DNA of 64,000 nucleotides from Phoma sp. XZ068 (GCA_004835665.1 RBKR01000029.1:361539-425538); one strand, 5' to 3'. Positions 44,417 to 55,555 are shown, numbered from the stretch's first letter. Numbers and translations: made by a program. Notes: generated by a model from the letters alone, not told the origin.

Positions 44417-45184
44417 ATGGCTCGTGTACTCTTATTGATTGTTTTGGGCCTAGGGACCGTGGCGCTGGCCTCCATACCTAGCTCGGATGCTGCGATCTTC
44501 AGTCTATGGAGCAACCCTCAACCATCACATCTACCCTGGGCTTGGAACCAGACCACTCAGACTGCCGAAACAGTTACGCCAACAAATTCAATGTACACTG
44601 ATGTGCAAAAGCCCACCTCCACAGTCAATGTTGGCGATCAAGGGGAGCTCTTGTTCTCCCCTTCTTCGCTGAACGCGTCGGTGGGCAGCATTATCGCGTT
44701 TAACTTCCTTGCTATGAATCACACATTGACTCAAAGCAACCTTTCAAGCCCTTGTCAGCACAATGGAGGTTTTGACTCTGGATTTAGGCAGTTCAACCCA
44801 GCTAATGTGAGCGGGAAGTATATCATTGAGTATGAGGTTCGAAAGCAGGATCCGCAGTGGTTCTTTTGTGCCCAGAACGTCACAACATCCCACTGTCACG
44901 CCGGCATGGTCTTTAGTCTAAATCCTGGTGGGGCACATCCTGAGTTTTTGCAGAATGCTCGTTCAACAGCCGCAAAAAGTCAACCCACACTGGTCTGCCA
45001 GCAGCCTCCGTCTGACCAGCCGACTAGCAACAGAACCGTGGCCGCACCAAACACGGGAACCATCTCGGCCAGTATCGGGCCAAACTCAACTGCTGTATCT
45101 CCCCCTATTGCGAACTCTGGAAACGGGAAGCCCGTAGTAGTAGGCCTTGGCTTAGTTGCCGGCCTTTATGTTCTATTTTTGTAG
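44417..45184 (+). CDS. secreted cupredoxin-like, Ser/Thr-rich, probably GPI-anchored
   Basis: Single exon, 255 aa. Signal peptide MARVLLLIVLGLGTVALAS. The cupredoxin-like domain covers about 70-175: GELLFSPSSLNASVGSIIAF, then MNHTLTQSNLSSPC with the first His ligand, then WFFCAQNVTTSHCHAGMVF with a Cys/His pair of the copper-site type. The last typical ligand (M or Q) is not certain. There are many N-glycosylation sites. A Ser/Thr/Pro-rich stretch and a hydrophobic end (VVVGLGLVAGLYVLFL) indicate a GPI signal. It would sit at the wall or plasma membrane; copper binding is inferred from the family. Confidence 0.75.
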   Translation: MARVLLLIVLGLGTVALASIPSSDAAIFSLWSNPQPSHLPWAWNQTTQTAETVTPTNSMYTDVQKPTSTVNVGDQGELLFSPSSLNASVGSIIAFNFLAMNHTLTQSNLSSPCQHNGGFDSGFRQFNPANVSGKYIIEYEVRKQDPQWFFCAQNVTTSHCHAGMVFSLNPGGAHPEFLQNARSTAAKSQPTLVCQQPPSDQPTSNRTVAAPNTGTISASIGPNSTAVSPPIANSGNGKPVVVGLGLVAGLYVLFL

Positions 45185-45434
45185 ATTATCACCGCCTTTA
45201 TGTAGAGTTCATAGTAATAATCACATACTACTCTTTACTAGCCTTCTTTCAACTTTATTTAGAGAGTTATAAGACCGAAAATCACGCTGATAGTGCGACC
45301 TTTTATAAGCTGTGGCAGCAATACGGTCTAGCAACAACAAGATACAGTAAACGTAGTTAGTCTCGAACCTCATCGTTGCGGGGATGTTTATCTTATTGTT
45401 TTTCTAGGTGTATCTCTGCTTAACTAACTATACT

Positions 45435-45996
45435 CTACAAACAGGACGCGGTTCGCGATAGATTACCCGGTGTAGTAACATTGTTACGGCACCTTACTCC
45501 TACACATGCGCCCTCACCATCCGCAGTAAGCTGTTCCGAGTCACCAGAGCCTCCAGATATGACAAATAGATCGACAACCGTTCCATCAGTTCCCGAGCAC
45601 TGCCTACTTCGCCGTTAGTGAAGATATCGAGGGCGACGCTGAGGTACGCTTACCATTCTAGCCCTGCGACTCCATTGGGGACACTGTCAGGTATCTTAAA
45701 GATTGCAACCTGATCTCCAGCACAGTTGCTGGGTTTGACAGTGGAAGAGATTGATAGGAAAGTATCGTTGGAAAAGCTCATAGTGGCCTGACACGTAGAG
45801 TTGCGAGAATTAACAAGCCTACAGCATTGTAAGAACTACTGGCGTATGATAGTGGTGAGATGTACTGGTAGTGGAGCTCTTGCCCGGCTTGTACCTGATT
45901 TATTGGACTAAAGAGGACAGGTAGGGTGTAGTCAAAGGGGAAGATCTGAGCTGTTCCCAGCCCAATGAACATAAAGAAAAGCTTCATTGCATGCAT
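45435..45996 (-). pseudogene. secreted orphan protein with one-base frameshift
   Basis: The start MHAMKLFFMFIGLGTAQIFP is a signal peptide; QVQAGQELHYQYISP follows. Near 45815-45830 the frame jumps by one and continues NSRNSTCQATMSFSNDTFLS, SNCAGDQVAIFKIPDSVPNG. A clean 50-nt intron (GTAAGC..CACTAAC..GTAG) leads to EWQCSGTDGTVVDLFVISGG and a cysteine-containing end, stop 45437-45435. The pairwise-Cys, Gly/Ser-rich layout is typical of small secreted fungal proteins of the cell-surface type. The frameshift would abolish the product unless it is a sequencing error. Confidence 0.6.
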
Positions 45997-46214
45997 GGTC
46001 AGGGTGGATAGAAGCCGAAGATTGAGTCGTCAGTCGCCTTTTAATGTCGGCCTAGCTTCCTGTGTTCAGTAGTCGGTCCAGAGTATCCATGCATCGTGCT
46101 CAGCCATAATGCACCAACGACTACCTGGTTCAGTATACTGTCTCTATCAAACGGTGTCCCGCCACCTTTGATAAATGGCAGAAAATCCCAGAGCCTTCTC
46201 GAGGTCGGTCCAAC

Positions 46215-46685
46215 ATGTATCCTAGTTATCCCAGCTTCAGACGTTGTAGTGATCTTGCTGTTCAGTTTGCTGTCCCGGAGCGACACGTTGTAAAACACAT
46301 CTTAGACTGTACGGAGGACGAAGAGAATCTGAGGTCTAGAGCTGCGGGAAATATTCTTTCCGCTCGAGTGAGGCGCCTTGCTAGTCTAATGTCGCGCCAT
46401 AGAATCCAAGTGGAATCTCTCAGCCTCAACGAGATAGGTATCACTCTATTTCTACCTCCACCACCATGCCCTGCGCCAAAGTCAAAATTCTCCGCTATGT
46501 GTAACCGTAAATCCTTTTCACCAACTCTAGCCGCAATCAAAGAAGAGGAGAGCACTCAAGTGCTGCGAAAGACCAACAAGTTTCCAAACGAGCGAGAGTG
46601 GATAACGATGTATGATTACCTTCCAGTCGATAAGCGAAAGGCGCTGTACGTAGTTCCTGGGGCGGAGAAAGCAGGGTTTATCTAA
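46215..46685 (+). CDS. unknown protein, 5' end uncertain
   Basis: Open frame of about 150 codons with helical, charged content: EDEENLRSRAAGNILSARVR, then EREWITMYDYLPVDKRKALY, ending AEKAGFI. It could be the last exon of a gene starting near 46060, since the frame is open upstream. No domain is recognised. The minus-strand frames here are shadows. Confidence 0.4.
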   Translation: MYPSYPSFRRCSDLAVQFAVPERHVVKHILDCTEDEENLRSRAAGNILSARVRRLASLMSRHRIQVESLSLNEIGITLFLPPPPCPAPKSKFSAMCNRKSFSPTLAAIKEEESTQVLRKTNKFPNEREWITMYDYLPVDKRKALYVVPGAEKAGFI

Positions 46686-47421
46686 GTGGAGTGCTGCGGA
46701 GTGGACGGGAACTTCCAAAGTTATTTACATTGTGGCGACTACCTAGGTATTAAGATATAAACTATACAAAAGCGCAATTGATCCACAAACATTCCAAGGT
46801 TTACATTCGCCGCCGGGATCGGTTTGTACAGGATGCTGTTTTCTCAAGGTTCACGCTCGGTGTGCCCAACACTCCCTGCTTGCAGCCCGCGGGCGTGAAC
46901 CAGAGGGGCAAGTCCACTCGATATACGCGCGCGGGGTTTAATCAACCCATGCGCTCAAGGCGCAACGCGCGTTCTCTTCCTCCCTCGGCCGGAACTTGGC
47001 CAATCATGCTCTACAGCTGGGCGCCCCACGTGTCGTAATCGGACCGCAGATCAAAATAGCCGCAACATCCCGGAACGCGTCTGCGCTGATCAAGTGGAAC
47101 ATGACTCTGATACGACATTCGATAGTGCCGAAGATACGATTGGTAATATCTGTGGGCGTACCAACGCAATATTAGAGCAGAAAGTCACCGGTTGGACAGC
47201 TTTCCATGAGGCAAGACACAATCAAAGCTGAGAGCTAATGCAAGTGATTCGCATAATGGTGATGAAAGTGAAAATCTCTACAAGGGTACTACGTGTTGCT
47301 CTTCTATCAGTCTCCCAAGCCGTGTTCAATGACTGCGCCTGCGTTCTCGCGCTTCATAACATGTGCCATGCTCCCTTCACAGCCAGAAGACAATTCACAG
47401 GCTGTAGAAGTCTAATCAAAG
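46686..47421. other. mostly empty; possible orphan exon at 46905-47231
   Basis: A plus-strand frame without an ATG is open for about 108 codons and ends ...KVTGWTAFHEARHNQS, which loosely resembles an ankyrin start (GWTALHEAA). It has no splice partner that I can identify. Confidence 0.35.
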
Positions 47422-47955
47422 TCAGTGCGAATGTAGCACCAGGATCATGACACTTGCCGTCTGCTGAAGCTTATGTAGCTCGGCGGCTGTTGCCTCTAGT
47501 TCCTGCACTAGCTTGATGTGCTCCATCCTGTGCTCGTCAAGCGCGGCGTGCGCCGTCATGCAAGTGTCCCGCCACTGACCAATTATCTGCGTAAGCCTCC
47601 AGATCTCGGCTTCTAATTCGCCGCAACGAGTCTGATCCGTGTGCATCTGTGCGCGGGTCTGGTTATGGTTCCAAATCTCCCATTCGAGGATCTGGGATAC
47701 CTGTAGGTACAGGTTAGGTTGAGAGTAGGTGGCCTGTGGGGCGTTGTTGGGCGATGGCAGGATGGCAGGCCAGGTTGGACTCCGCGCGAGCTCCACAGAG
47801 TCGGTAGCGTGATGGCTGTTCGACTCATTCTGCTGTCGGCGCCAAAGGAGGGAGGGCAAGATCACTTCTGGAGCAGCCATCGCGTGATAGGGGGTAAAAA
47901 TGTACGACCGAAAGCCAGGAGACAGACGCCTTTCAGGGTCAATTTGTACCTGCAC
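47422..47955 (-). CDS. coiled-coil orphan protein
   Basis: Single exon, 177 aa (or 152 from the internal ATG at 47880, MAAPEVILPSLLWRRQ, which looks the better start). A Pro/Ser-rich N-terminal half is followed by a long helix, LEAEIWRLTQIIGQWRDTC and LVQELEATAAELHKLQQTAS. No family is recognised. It is divergently transcribed from the broken kinase-like gene at 48099. Confidence 0.55.
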   Translation of the reverse strand: MQVQIDPERRLSPGFRSYIFTPYHAMAAPEVILPSLLWRRQQNESNSHHATDSVELARSPTWPAILPSPNNAPQATYSQPNLYLQVSQILEWEIWNHNQTRAQMHTDQTRCGELEAEIWRLTQIIGQWRDTCMTAHAALDEHRMEHIKLVQELEATAAELHKLQQTASVMILVLHSH

Positions 47956-48098
47956 TTCGAGGCCAATGCCGCCGTATGAGTTCCGCTAACTGCAGGCCCC
48001 GATCGCGGAAGCTGGAGCGTAGATAGGTACATCCGGGCTGCAGGAACCGGTAACCATCATCATTCCCCCCACACATCTCCACTATCGGTTCCTTCTGA

Positions 48099-49218
48099 AT
48101 GAAAGACCCAGAGTGTACTGCTGTCCGTAAGGGCAGCGCTGCCATGGCTTCCAAAGCGATAGAAAAATCTTTTCAGCGTCACTCTAGACCTCAAGCACCA
48201 ACCTTGGGCCGAGCAACTTCGCTCAACAAGCTGCAGGTGCCTACCAAGGCGGCACTTCTTGAAAGGTCCCTCCAAAAAAAGAAAGAAATCTGTACAGATC
48301 CCTGGAAAACGCTGTCTTTGCAGGGAGAGCTGCTACAGGGCAAATCAAAATGGTATTTGTGCATACACGATGGACTCATGGCAATTGTCAAGGGTGTAGA
48401 GATTGAGGCTGGCCGCCGAGAGCTTGAGAAGATCAGGGCGTTGTCCAGCCATCCACATGTTGCGACGATCAATCAAGTATTCGAGTCGGAGACCTCTATG
48501 TTCTTTAGGTTTGAGTATTCCAGATTCACCCTAGAGGAAGTTCTTAATGTTCATCGCTGCCTTGACGAATCTCACATCCGGATTGTAGCCAGCGCGGTAT
48601 GCTTGAAACGCTTCGAATATGTTCACTTGCTGAATTATGCAGATGTTTCTTGCTATTAAACATATAGCTGCTTCTGGCATTGTACATAATGCTATATCTA
48701 CTGCTACAATACGATTTTGCAGCAATGGCAAGCCCCTCCTCTGTGCGCATATTCTATGGTTCTACCCCTAGAAACGGTTCCTGACTCATTTCCAGCGAAC
48801 TTCGAAGACTGTATCTGGATAACAACTGAAATCACCTCTAATATCGACCTCGCTAACCTTGGAGCAAGCATCCTTGAGTGCATGAATGGCAAGCCAAGTG
48901 CAGATCTGCGTAGCCCCGCACGTATTCGTCGTAATCGGGAATCAAATAAGATGTTTGGGTTGAGCAACGGAGAAAGCTGGAGCGGTCACAAGCTCCTTGT
49001 GGACTTCCTTGAAAACATGTTCAACGATAGTACGCCTTCCATCATCAAGCTTGAGAAACCTGTAAGTCCGATTCTCTGATATCTGTAAGCTGACTGCTGT
49101 TGACAAATGCTAGCATCCATACGTGATACAGCAACCAGGGTATAATACGCTTACCCCGTTTCTGGAGTTAGCATCTCTTGAATGTCATGCTCTTTGGCGT
49201 GGGGCGGCGGTTAAGTAG
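48099..49218 (+). pseudogene. degenerate protein-kinase-like gene with frameshift
   Basis: Kinase-fold exons in order: WYLCIHDGLMAIVKGVEIEA, where the lysine (IVK) could be the beta-3 lysine, then RELEKIRALSSHPHVATINQ, then ESHIRIVASA. A GTATGC..ATGCAG intron leads to MFLAIKHIAASGIVHNAIST (helix E). The expected HRD/DFG residues are missing, so even the ancestor may have been a pseudokinase. At about 48745-48755 the frame shifts by one (CSNGKPLLCA continues as YSMVLPLETVPDSFPANFED). A last GTAAGT..GCTAG intron leads to HPYVIQQPGYNTLTPFLELA, stop at 49218. Start ATG 48099 or 48144. Confidence 0.6.
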
Positions 49219-49362
49219 GTTGGTGGCACGGATGGATCTAGTTCTAAATAGACACTCAGTAGGCGCCGTAGGAATAGTGCTCAATGATATATTTCTGATC
49301 AGCTATCCTTCGTCAAACATCAAGCAGCTTCTCTCTCCTATTCATTCTTCTAGTCACAGCCA

Positions 49363-50342
49363 ATGTCGTTCGTCAAAAATCTAGATCCCAGTTCTGCGTC
49401 ATTTGTACCAGGCCCAAACAACCGGTCTGAAACTTTACCCGACTACATGAATTTCTTCGGCACCGATTTCTCAGCTGGATTTCCAGAGCTGGCAATGGAC
49501 GTTGAGCGTTGCACCTCGGAGACGCATGCTCAAAAGCCAGATGAATTTCCATCTGAGCATCATACGGGCTCACGACATCATGGCCCCTCAGCAATTGTCC
49601 AACCTGCAATTACGTTAGAGAAAGTTCAGATGGATATGTTCGTCGCGTTCGATTCTTTCATGCAACTACAAAATGAGTATCAGACTAAATTGCAATGCGT
49701 AGAGAGGTAACATCTACTATCGACCAAACAGTTGCGTCAGTGTTGACATAGAGACAGAGAACTTGCAAAGAACGTCCAAGAAGCTCACAACCTACGACAA
49801 GATGTTGATGTACTGTCGAACTGGGCTAAAGCCGTGCTGGATCACTTCGGTGATGGAACTAGGAAGGAGGCCAAGGTGGCATCCCAAGACCCTGTTTCGT
49901 GAATACGGAAAGAACTTGGCCTGTTGTTACGTATTGTGTCTTGTGATTTGGAGCGCAGCAGCATAAAGGACCTGAGTAACGCTCTTCGAGTTACAGTATC
50001 CAATCTAGATGTTGTCTCGTCAATACTCCCGTCGCGTTGAATTCACAAGCCCAGTTATTCATTCAAGCTCAAGGAAGCCTACAAGTGTTGAATTCCTGTA
50101 CATGAACCTGCTCGAGCACCACATTGAGCGGTGCAGGTCGTGTCAGCCCTTGAAGTTTGGACTAGTACCGTTTCATTGCCGCTGTGGACGCGCTATTGAA
50201 GGGTTTATCCTTGAAAGCTTTACGATGGACGCTCATGGCAATGTCTTTAGCGTTCTGAAGGACTGGGGTCGCCCGGTGCGGGTGGAGGTCGCAAAGGATT
50301 ACTGCGCGGTTCTGACACTTCTTCGGGAAATAGGTTGCCGAT
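49363..50342 (+). pseudogene. coiled-coil protein with C-terminal Cys-rich motif, interrupted
   Basis: Exon 1 (49363-49708) MSFVKNLDPSSASFVPG ... QLQNEYQTKLQC. A GTAACA..CATAG intron joins to DRELAKNVQEAHNLRQDVDV. At about 49900 a TGA interrupts an otherwise continuous frame (a single CGA to TGA change would explain it). At about 50037 the frame shifts to RVEFTSPVIHSSSRKPTS, followed by HIERCRSCQPLKFGLVPFHC and RCGRAIEG, a possible zinc ribbon (C-x2-C...C-x-C). The stop is at 50342. The pattern C-x2-C...C-R-C-G occurs in other fungal orphans. No function is assigned. Confidence 0.5.
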
Positions 50343-50588
50343 AACACGCTTCTGGATTGTGATCCTGCAATGCAGCCACAATACGTACAGGGTATCATCG
50401 AGTGCGGGGGTTCATGCAGGTGCCGTCCTGACTAGAGCTTATACCGAGTGGCACAGTTCTCTAGCACCGCACTTGGCAACGCTGATCAAAATATCACGCA
50501 AACCGTCAGGCGCAGCTGATAAGGCATCTCCGAGGCATTGGCTGGTTGCATCCGTCGTATTGAGTCGTACTATGTAGGCTCCAACAAT
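50343..50588. other. short intergenic stretch, no gene
   Basis: The frames here lack features; nothing is supported. Confidence 0.35.
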
Positions 50589-50894
50589 TCAGCTATTTTG
50601 AAGCTGCAGCAGAGCAGAAGCGCACTCCAGATCCTCCGCAGTTTCCAATGCTTGAATTCTTTCTTTCTGTCGTTGATTCTCACTCAAGAGAAACGCCAGC
50701 ATATCCCTTCTCCTAACACTATCCCGTTTGTACCTTTCCAGCCTGCCAGAAATCCTCCTGATTTCCTGAAAGTGCCTAGTGCGGTGCAGTTGCAGGTCGA
50801 TATTCGTGCCCACGAGTCGGAGTTGGGCGGCAGTATGGGTGACTTTGTCTTTTGTAGCCTGGATGGCGACATCTCTAAGGCAAGCCGCAAGCAC
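50589..50894 (-). CDS. small coiled-coil orphan, 5' exon unresolved
   Basis: Frame of about 100 codons with two helices: NIDLQLHRTRHFQEIRRISG and SENQRQKERIQALETAEDLE, stop 50589. A CTAG acceptor-like site precedes it at about 50935, but I could not fix the donor. No family is recognised. Confidence 0.4.
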   Translation of the reverse strand: MLAACLRDVAIQATKDKVTHTAAQLRLVGTNIDLQLHRTRHFQEIRRISGRLERYKRDSVRRRDMLAFLLSENQRQKERIQALETAEDLECASALLQLQNS

Positions 50895-51320
50895 GTTACA
50901 AGTCCTGCACTCGCTTCGCTAGATTGTTCGTCAGCGAGATTCGAGCCAGGCAATTGAGTATACCCTACGCTGTACATCTCGTGCTAACTGAGAGACGTGA
51001 CTCGACTGATGAGGCAATGGGAATGAAACTTGTTATGAACTGTGGATCAAGAGGGCAAAACGATCAAGCTTATAAGCACAAACAGCCACTAAGAACCGGG
51101 GTTTGATTGTTTCTATTGATAGCACCAATCAATATACACATGCAAGCTTCAGCGCTTAACAGCAGAGGCAGACTGTGCCTCGCAAGGTTGAAAAATACTA
51201 GCCTGAAAGTCGATGTTGTGAGGGCTACGCCTTACGGCTTGTCTTGTGCGGAGTTCAAATCGGGGAGTTCCGCATGCTGTTGGCTCACCTTAATAACCAT
51301 GCCCCTGTCGTCCAATGAAC
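50895..51320. other. 3' flank of ferric-reductase gene, no separate gene
   Basis: May include a last exon of the ferric reductase: after ...NMLVLG a GTAAGT donor occurs, and acceptors lie downstream. I could not confirm it, and nothing else is supported. Confidence 0.35.
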
Positions 51321-52853
51321 TTACTTACCTAACACAAGCATATTGCCAGCTTCAGCTTTCCATTCTTCCGTGAGAACCCATGATAGATCAACTGCACCTG
51401 ATGTAGGAAAAATCCTTTCCCTAGGAGCTTTGAGACGGAGCTGTAGCCCGTCAGACGATCTCTCTGCCGCGTTTGGATAGTAGAGGTATATATTGAGAAT
51501 TCTCCTCCGGTCCATGTCATGCAATTCGCAAAGAAACTCCTCGGCCCATTCTAGATCATCTAAAGCAACTCAGATGTGTTTTAATTAAGGCAACTGAAAC
51601 TCACCGTGAGCTTCTAATAACCAAAGAATCGTTAATCTTCTAACGCGCGCTGTCTGTTTGTCATGAGCTAGTAGCAGATGTCGCGCTGTATCCAGATGTG
51701 AAGCGATTCCAATCCCGCTCGACACAAGGAGGATCTTGTCATACTTCGCCATCACGTCCACTTCATTTCCTCCGTAGGGTCCGTCAATGATGGTGGAAAT
51801 TAGAGGATTTGCAAATTGCAACTTTTGCGTAAATCCCCGGCGCACTTCCACCAACAGCACGACTGTCTTCAACCTTAGTTGCTCGTTTTCGACAGCCCAC
51901 GCAACCATAAAGGGGTGGGATTCAAATACTCCTAGTCCCAGGCTGCGGAGTTTCGGAAGGATTAGGTATACGTATTGACCTGGTCTGGTCGTCCAGGGCT
52001 TCTTGATATCGAGCCGAACTTGGATAATTGGGTTGTGCATGCCAGACCTTGGGAATCTGGTGACTGACATTCGCGGTATGGAACCTGACCCACAGTTTCT
52101 TCGCACGACAAACATGATCCTCAGTATCTTCTGCACGAAGAGCAAGCTAGCAGCTACTGCAGCGCACGAAAGGAGGTATACGGTGGGCTGGCGGATGTGT
52201 AGCCATATAAGTACCAGTATGGCGATTGAAAAAAGGAGATGTGTTTGGAGGAACAGCTCGTAAATCGTACGACGAACAAATATCACAGATATCAACGCCA
52301 TCAAGCCTGCGACGGTAAGGAGCTGGTTGGTGTTAGAACCCGATTTGTGGCAGACTTCGGACATTTGCGAACATACAGAGAGCTTTAGGGCCGCCGGCGC
52401 TGCTTGGGAGTGTACTACCTCCATGGCTCCATGTATAATGCCCTGCGCTACGGCGATACGGCCTAACCACCTATGTAGAAGCCAGTACTCGGTGAGCGAG
52501 AGGCGGAAAACCTTGTCGACAATGATGTTTGTTCTTCCACCTAAGTATAAAAACACCATGTTGATTGAGCTTAATCGTGCCAAACGTGACGATAATTCAT
52601 CTCGATCTTGTAGAGCAAAACCAGATGCAATTATGTTGCCCGCTAAAACGATAACAATGAGTACCGCACATAAAACTGTGACGTCGGAGCTTTCATTGAC
52701 TCTTGGAAATAAGACTGTGTAGACTACCCACTTTGAGAAGATGGAAAAGATACGCTCGCGCACTTTCGTAGTCAAAAATTGAGACAATCTCCAACAAAGC
52801 AAGAGCGCAACTGCGGAGGCATACGTAACAGTGTACACCAATGTGGCCTGCAT
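51321..52853 (-). CDS. ferric-reductase-like transmembrane protein (FRE)
   Basis: Membrane flavocytochrome of the ferric reductase/NADPH-oxidase type, moving electrons from NAD(P)H via FAD and haem across the membrane. Exons 52853-51605 and 51559-51321 (GTGAGT..TTTAG) give 495 aa. N-terminal helices come first; the ferric_reduct domain holds WLLHRWLGRIAVAQGIIHGA and FLQTHLLFSIAILVLIWLHI, with paired His on two helices. FAD motif ESHPFMVAW at about 310. NAD-binding SSGIGIASHL at about 385, then LTILWLLEAHG. Exon 2 has DMDRRRILNIYLYYP. The length is short for the family and the end (NMLVLGK) may be truncated. FRE genes are one of the recurrent Starship cargo families. Confidence 0.85.
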
Positions 52854-53222
52854 GTTCTTCGGGAGAGGAAGTGGTATGGTGCAGCCTCTGGCGTCCGGAA
52901 TCTATTAATACAGAGCCGCAGCTCCGGCTCTGTGTGTCGCGAACGGTGTCAGGCTTTCGTAATGCTGTTTTCACACAACGCGGCTGATTCGGGCAACTGG
53001 GATTCATCGAGGCGCGTTGCAGATGACAAGCGCCGCACATGCTGCCCCACTATTTTAAGCGCTTGCCCATGTACCCTGGCCCCTGTACGTTTGGATATCC
53101 ATCATGTGATCTTCGCTGTTTGGCCTTTATAGTTGCGTCTTTCCGAGGGTTGGAAACGGCAGCCTGTTTCCTTTGGATACCTACCTGACACCATATTCCT
53201 TATTCCATCAATCACATCCACA
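52854..53222. other. divergent promoter between FRE and MADS-like genes
   Basis: About 0.37 kb with no supported frame; both genes start outward from here. The short frames on each strand are shadows of each other. Confidence 0.45.
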
Positions 53223-53859
53223 ATGGCATCGAAGAGAACCATGCAACCACCCAAAAACCCTGTACGCTCTTTCGACACTCGATACAACGGCATCTTCAAG
53301 AAGACCACTGAACTCTGTGACATGTTCCCAGATGTTCGTATACTTATCGTCATCAACAAGCCCGGATCTCAACCTCTTGTGTTCTCATCAGAGCAGCACG
53401 GACTCACTTGGCCTACCGTCATGGACGAATATGTAAGTATTCTTAGGCTACTTTGATTCCAGCGCTAAGTACGATCAGATCAAAACAAGTAACGCGATCG
53501 TCAAACGGCCCGCTCATTACCAGAGCCTTAGCGAAGGCATCTCCAAAGGGCGAGCCACGCTCATACGGTCATCGTTGTCGCCCTCGCCGCCCGAGAGAAA
53601 TTATGGTGCTAGGAAAAGGACTTTGGAGTGGATAGACGCCTACGACGATGAAAGTACTCTAGATGGCTCCGTATCTGGAGTGCGACGCCCATCGTCGGCC
53701 GCCACTTCTCCGTTTCTCGCTTCAAAAGAGAGACGAGTCTCTGACATTTCACCACGATCTCGTCGCCATGCTAGTACGTTTCCAACCTTCGTGCTTCCCT
53801 CGGAATCAAGGCCTGCCTTGTCTGAGAGAACCGACATGTCTACATGCGATACGTTGTAG
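53223..53859 (+). CDS. MADS-box-like protein with short SRF-type domain
   Basis: Two exons (53223-53432, 53479-53859; GTAAGT..GATCAG) give 196 aa. Near the N-terminus RSFDTRYNGIFKKTTELCDM follows the MADS pattern: R-x-x-F-x-x-R-x-x-G-x-F-K-K-x-x-E-L-x-x-L-C-D. The next residues, DVRILIVINKPGSQPLVFSS, match its beta strands. The usual basic start of the domain is weak. The remainder is Ser/Arg-rich and unstructured. I infer nuclear DNA binding from the family. It is divergently transcribed from the ferric reductase. Confidence 0.6.
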
Positions 53860-54127
53860 TTGATCGCAAGCTTTCGAGATAGAACCAATAAAGTTCCTTA
53901 CACAACTTCATTCACTACTATTAATGTGATTTTAATGCTTTGTAATCTGATCTCATTCTCTCTAATTCGCGCTCGCCTTCTCGATGCCAGTTGTTTGCAC
54001 TCTCATGCAAAGGCTAGGAAAGAATATATAAAACCCATGCGTGGAGTAGTCATGTCTATCTCTCTTATCTTGCACTTTTGAATGGAATTTTTAGGAGAGG
54101 TTGGTAAGGGAGGCGTTGATCATTAGA
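53860..54127. other. intergenic, no gene
   Basis: Short AT-rich spacer between convergent genes. Confidence 0.4.
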
Positions 54128-55489
54128 TCAGAAGGTAACCGGTTTGTGTCGGAACGAATCATCCTCTTGGCTCTCGCTATCACTGCTGTTGCCCACCATG
54201 AAAGGCTCCTTAGTTGTTACCCAACTCGTAGGCCCCTCAAGAAGCTGTAATCGTGTGTCGGCCTCATTGGAAGTTACAATAGCTGGAAAATGAGTGATGG
54301 CTTCGATAGGAGCATTAACAACAGGTAATTGAGCGTTGGCTTGGATGGGAGCTTCAATAACAGGTAATTGAGCATTGGCTTCCTCAGCAGATTCAATGGC
54401 CGGTACTTTCCGCTGGCGTGACCGGGTGTTGTCCTGAGCACTCTCGTAAACTTCGTCTTCGCTGCTTTCAAAACGTTGGACAGTCCTGTAATTTTTGTCG
54501 GCATCTGGTGGGGCGGCTTTGTCTCTGACCCTCTTTGTGACTTTAACCTTCTTGGCCTTCTGCCATTCCATCTCGTTTGCACGAGTGTCAAGGAAAGTCT
54601 GGAACACCGCCTCAGGGCCAACAAAAAGCGTGTTTTTGATAAGGACCTCGAAGAAGTAAGCTGTGGAGGAGGAAATTGGTATTGTCTTTCCACGAGAGTC
54701 CCAAGCTCTGAAATCGCCCCAACAAGTCTCTGTATGCTTTAACATAGACTCGATGGTCTTCAGGCCCTCTCCCTCTTCTTTTGCAACCATGCACTCAAAC
54801 CCTCTCGGTCGACCATCTTCAGCATTAGATACAGCAACGAATATGATGTTGCTTTTGTTCGAGCCTGTCCAAGTGCAATGAGAAGTCGTATCGGTGATCA
54901 TTTTGGTAAAGTCATCTTGATTTCTCGTCAAGTCGGTTGACACCGATGGGAGATCGACTTTGTTTTGCAGAAGTAACTCTGGTTCATTGGTCGAGGCCTG
55001 TCCTTGAAGACCCAAGACTAAAACCTTGTAATGATCTAATTCTAGGGAGATAGCCTTTTCTCGCTCCAGTGTGGCTTGCATCTGTTCTCTTACAGCATTG
55101 CAATTCTTGTTAGCCACTTTCCAATTGTCGTCAGCCTGCTTAGCTTTCTCTAGGTTTCTACTGTTATCGTCTTTCAGTTCTGCAAGTCTTGATAGTTGAG
55201 CTTGTATTGTCTTGTCGGCTTTGTCCAACTTTTCCTCAAGCCTGGACTTTTCGAGCATTGCTTGGTCATGTACCATCTGCATGTTATCAAATTCTTGCTG
55301 TAAGCTAGCGTTAGATCTCTGCGCCTCTTCAATTGTCCGACTCTGCGCATCGTAGTCACATTGGAGAGTTTCATAGCGGCGGCGGAGTGCTGTATCCTCT
55401 GTGACGGAAGTGCGATCCTCCACAACACTGTCGATGTCCATATCGTCTTGCGTCCCATGTGATTGATCGCTCCGAAAAGTTGAGCCCAA
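54128..55489 (-). CDS. coiled-coil protein of unknown function, 453 aa
   Basis: One open exon from ATG 55489 (MGSTFRSDQSHGTQDDMDID). Residues about 30-170 form a long coiled coil (ADKTIQAQLSRLAELKDD). A globular part is centred on SHCTWTGSNKSNIIFVAVSN and HTETCWGDFRAWDSRGKTIP. The tail is basic-acidic. It contains imperfect 16-residue repeats (ANAQLPVIEAPIQ, ANAQLPVVNAPIE, AITHFPAI) coded by a 48-bp DNA repeat at about 54300-54390. No domain name is recognised. It lies on the same strand as, and directly after, DUF3723. Confidence 0.7.
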   Translation of the reverse strand: MGSTFRSDQSHGTQDDMDIDSVVEDRTSVTEDTALRRRYETLQCDYDAQSRTIEEAQRSNASLQQEFDNMQMVHDQAMLEKSRLEEKLDKADKTIQAQLSRLAELKDDNSRNLEKAKQADDNWKVANKNCNAVREQMQATLEREKAISLELDHYKVLVLGLQGQASTNEPELLLQNKVDLPSVSTDLTRNQDDFTKMITDTTSHCTWTGSNKSNIIFVAVSNAEDGRPRGFECMVAKEEGEGLKTIESMLKHTETCWGDFRAWDSRGKTIPISSSTAYFFEVLIKNTLFVGPEAVFQTFLDTRANEMEWQKAKKVKVTKRVRDKAAPPDADKNYRTVQRFESSEDEVYESAQDNTRSRQRKVPAIESAEEANAQLPVIEAPIQANAQLPVVNAPIEAITHFPAIVTSNEADTRLQLLEGPTSWVTTKEPFMVGNSSDSESQEDDSFRHKPVTF

Positions 55490-55555
55490 CTCAAAGGACT
55501 GTGTCTCGTCAGGAAAAATTCAATCGTTTGAGTAATGACTGACCTCCAAAGGAAG

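Noticed and set aside
46778..47038. 86-codon plus-strand frame
   Set aside because: Arg/Pro-rich composition without domain; overlaps another weak frame.
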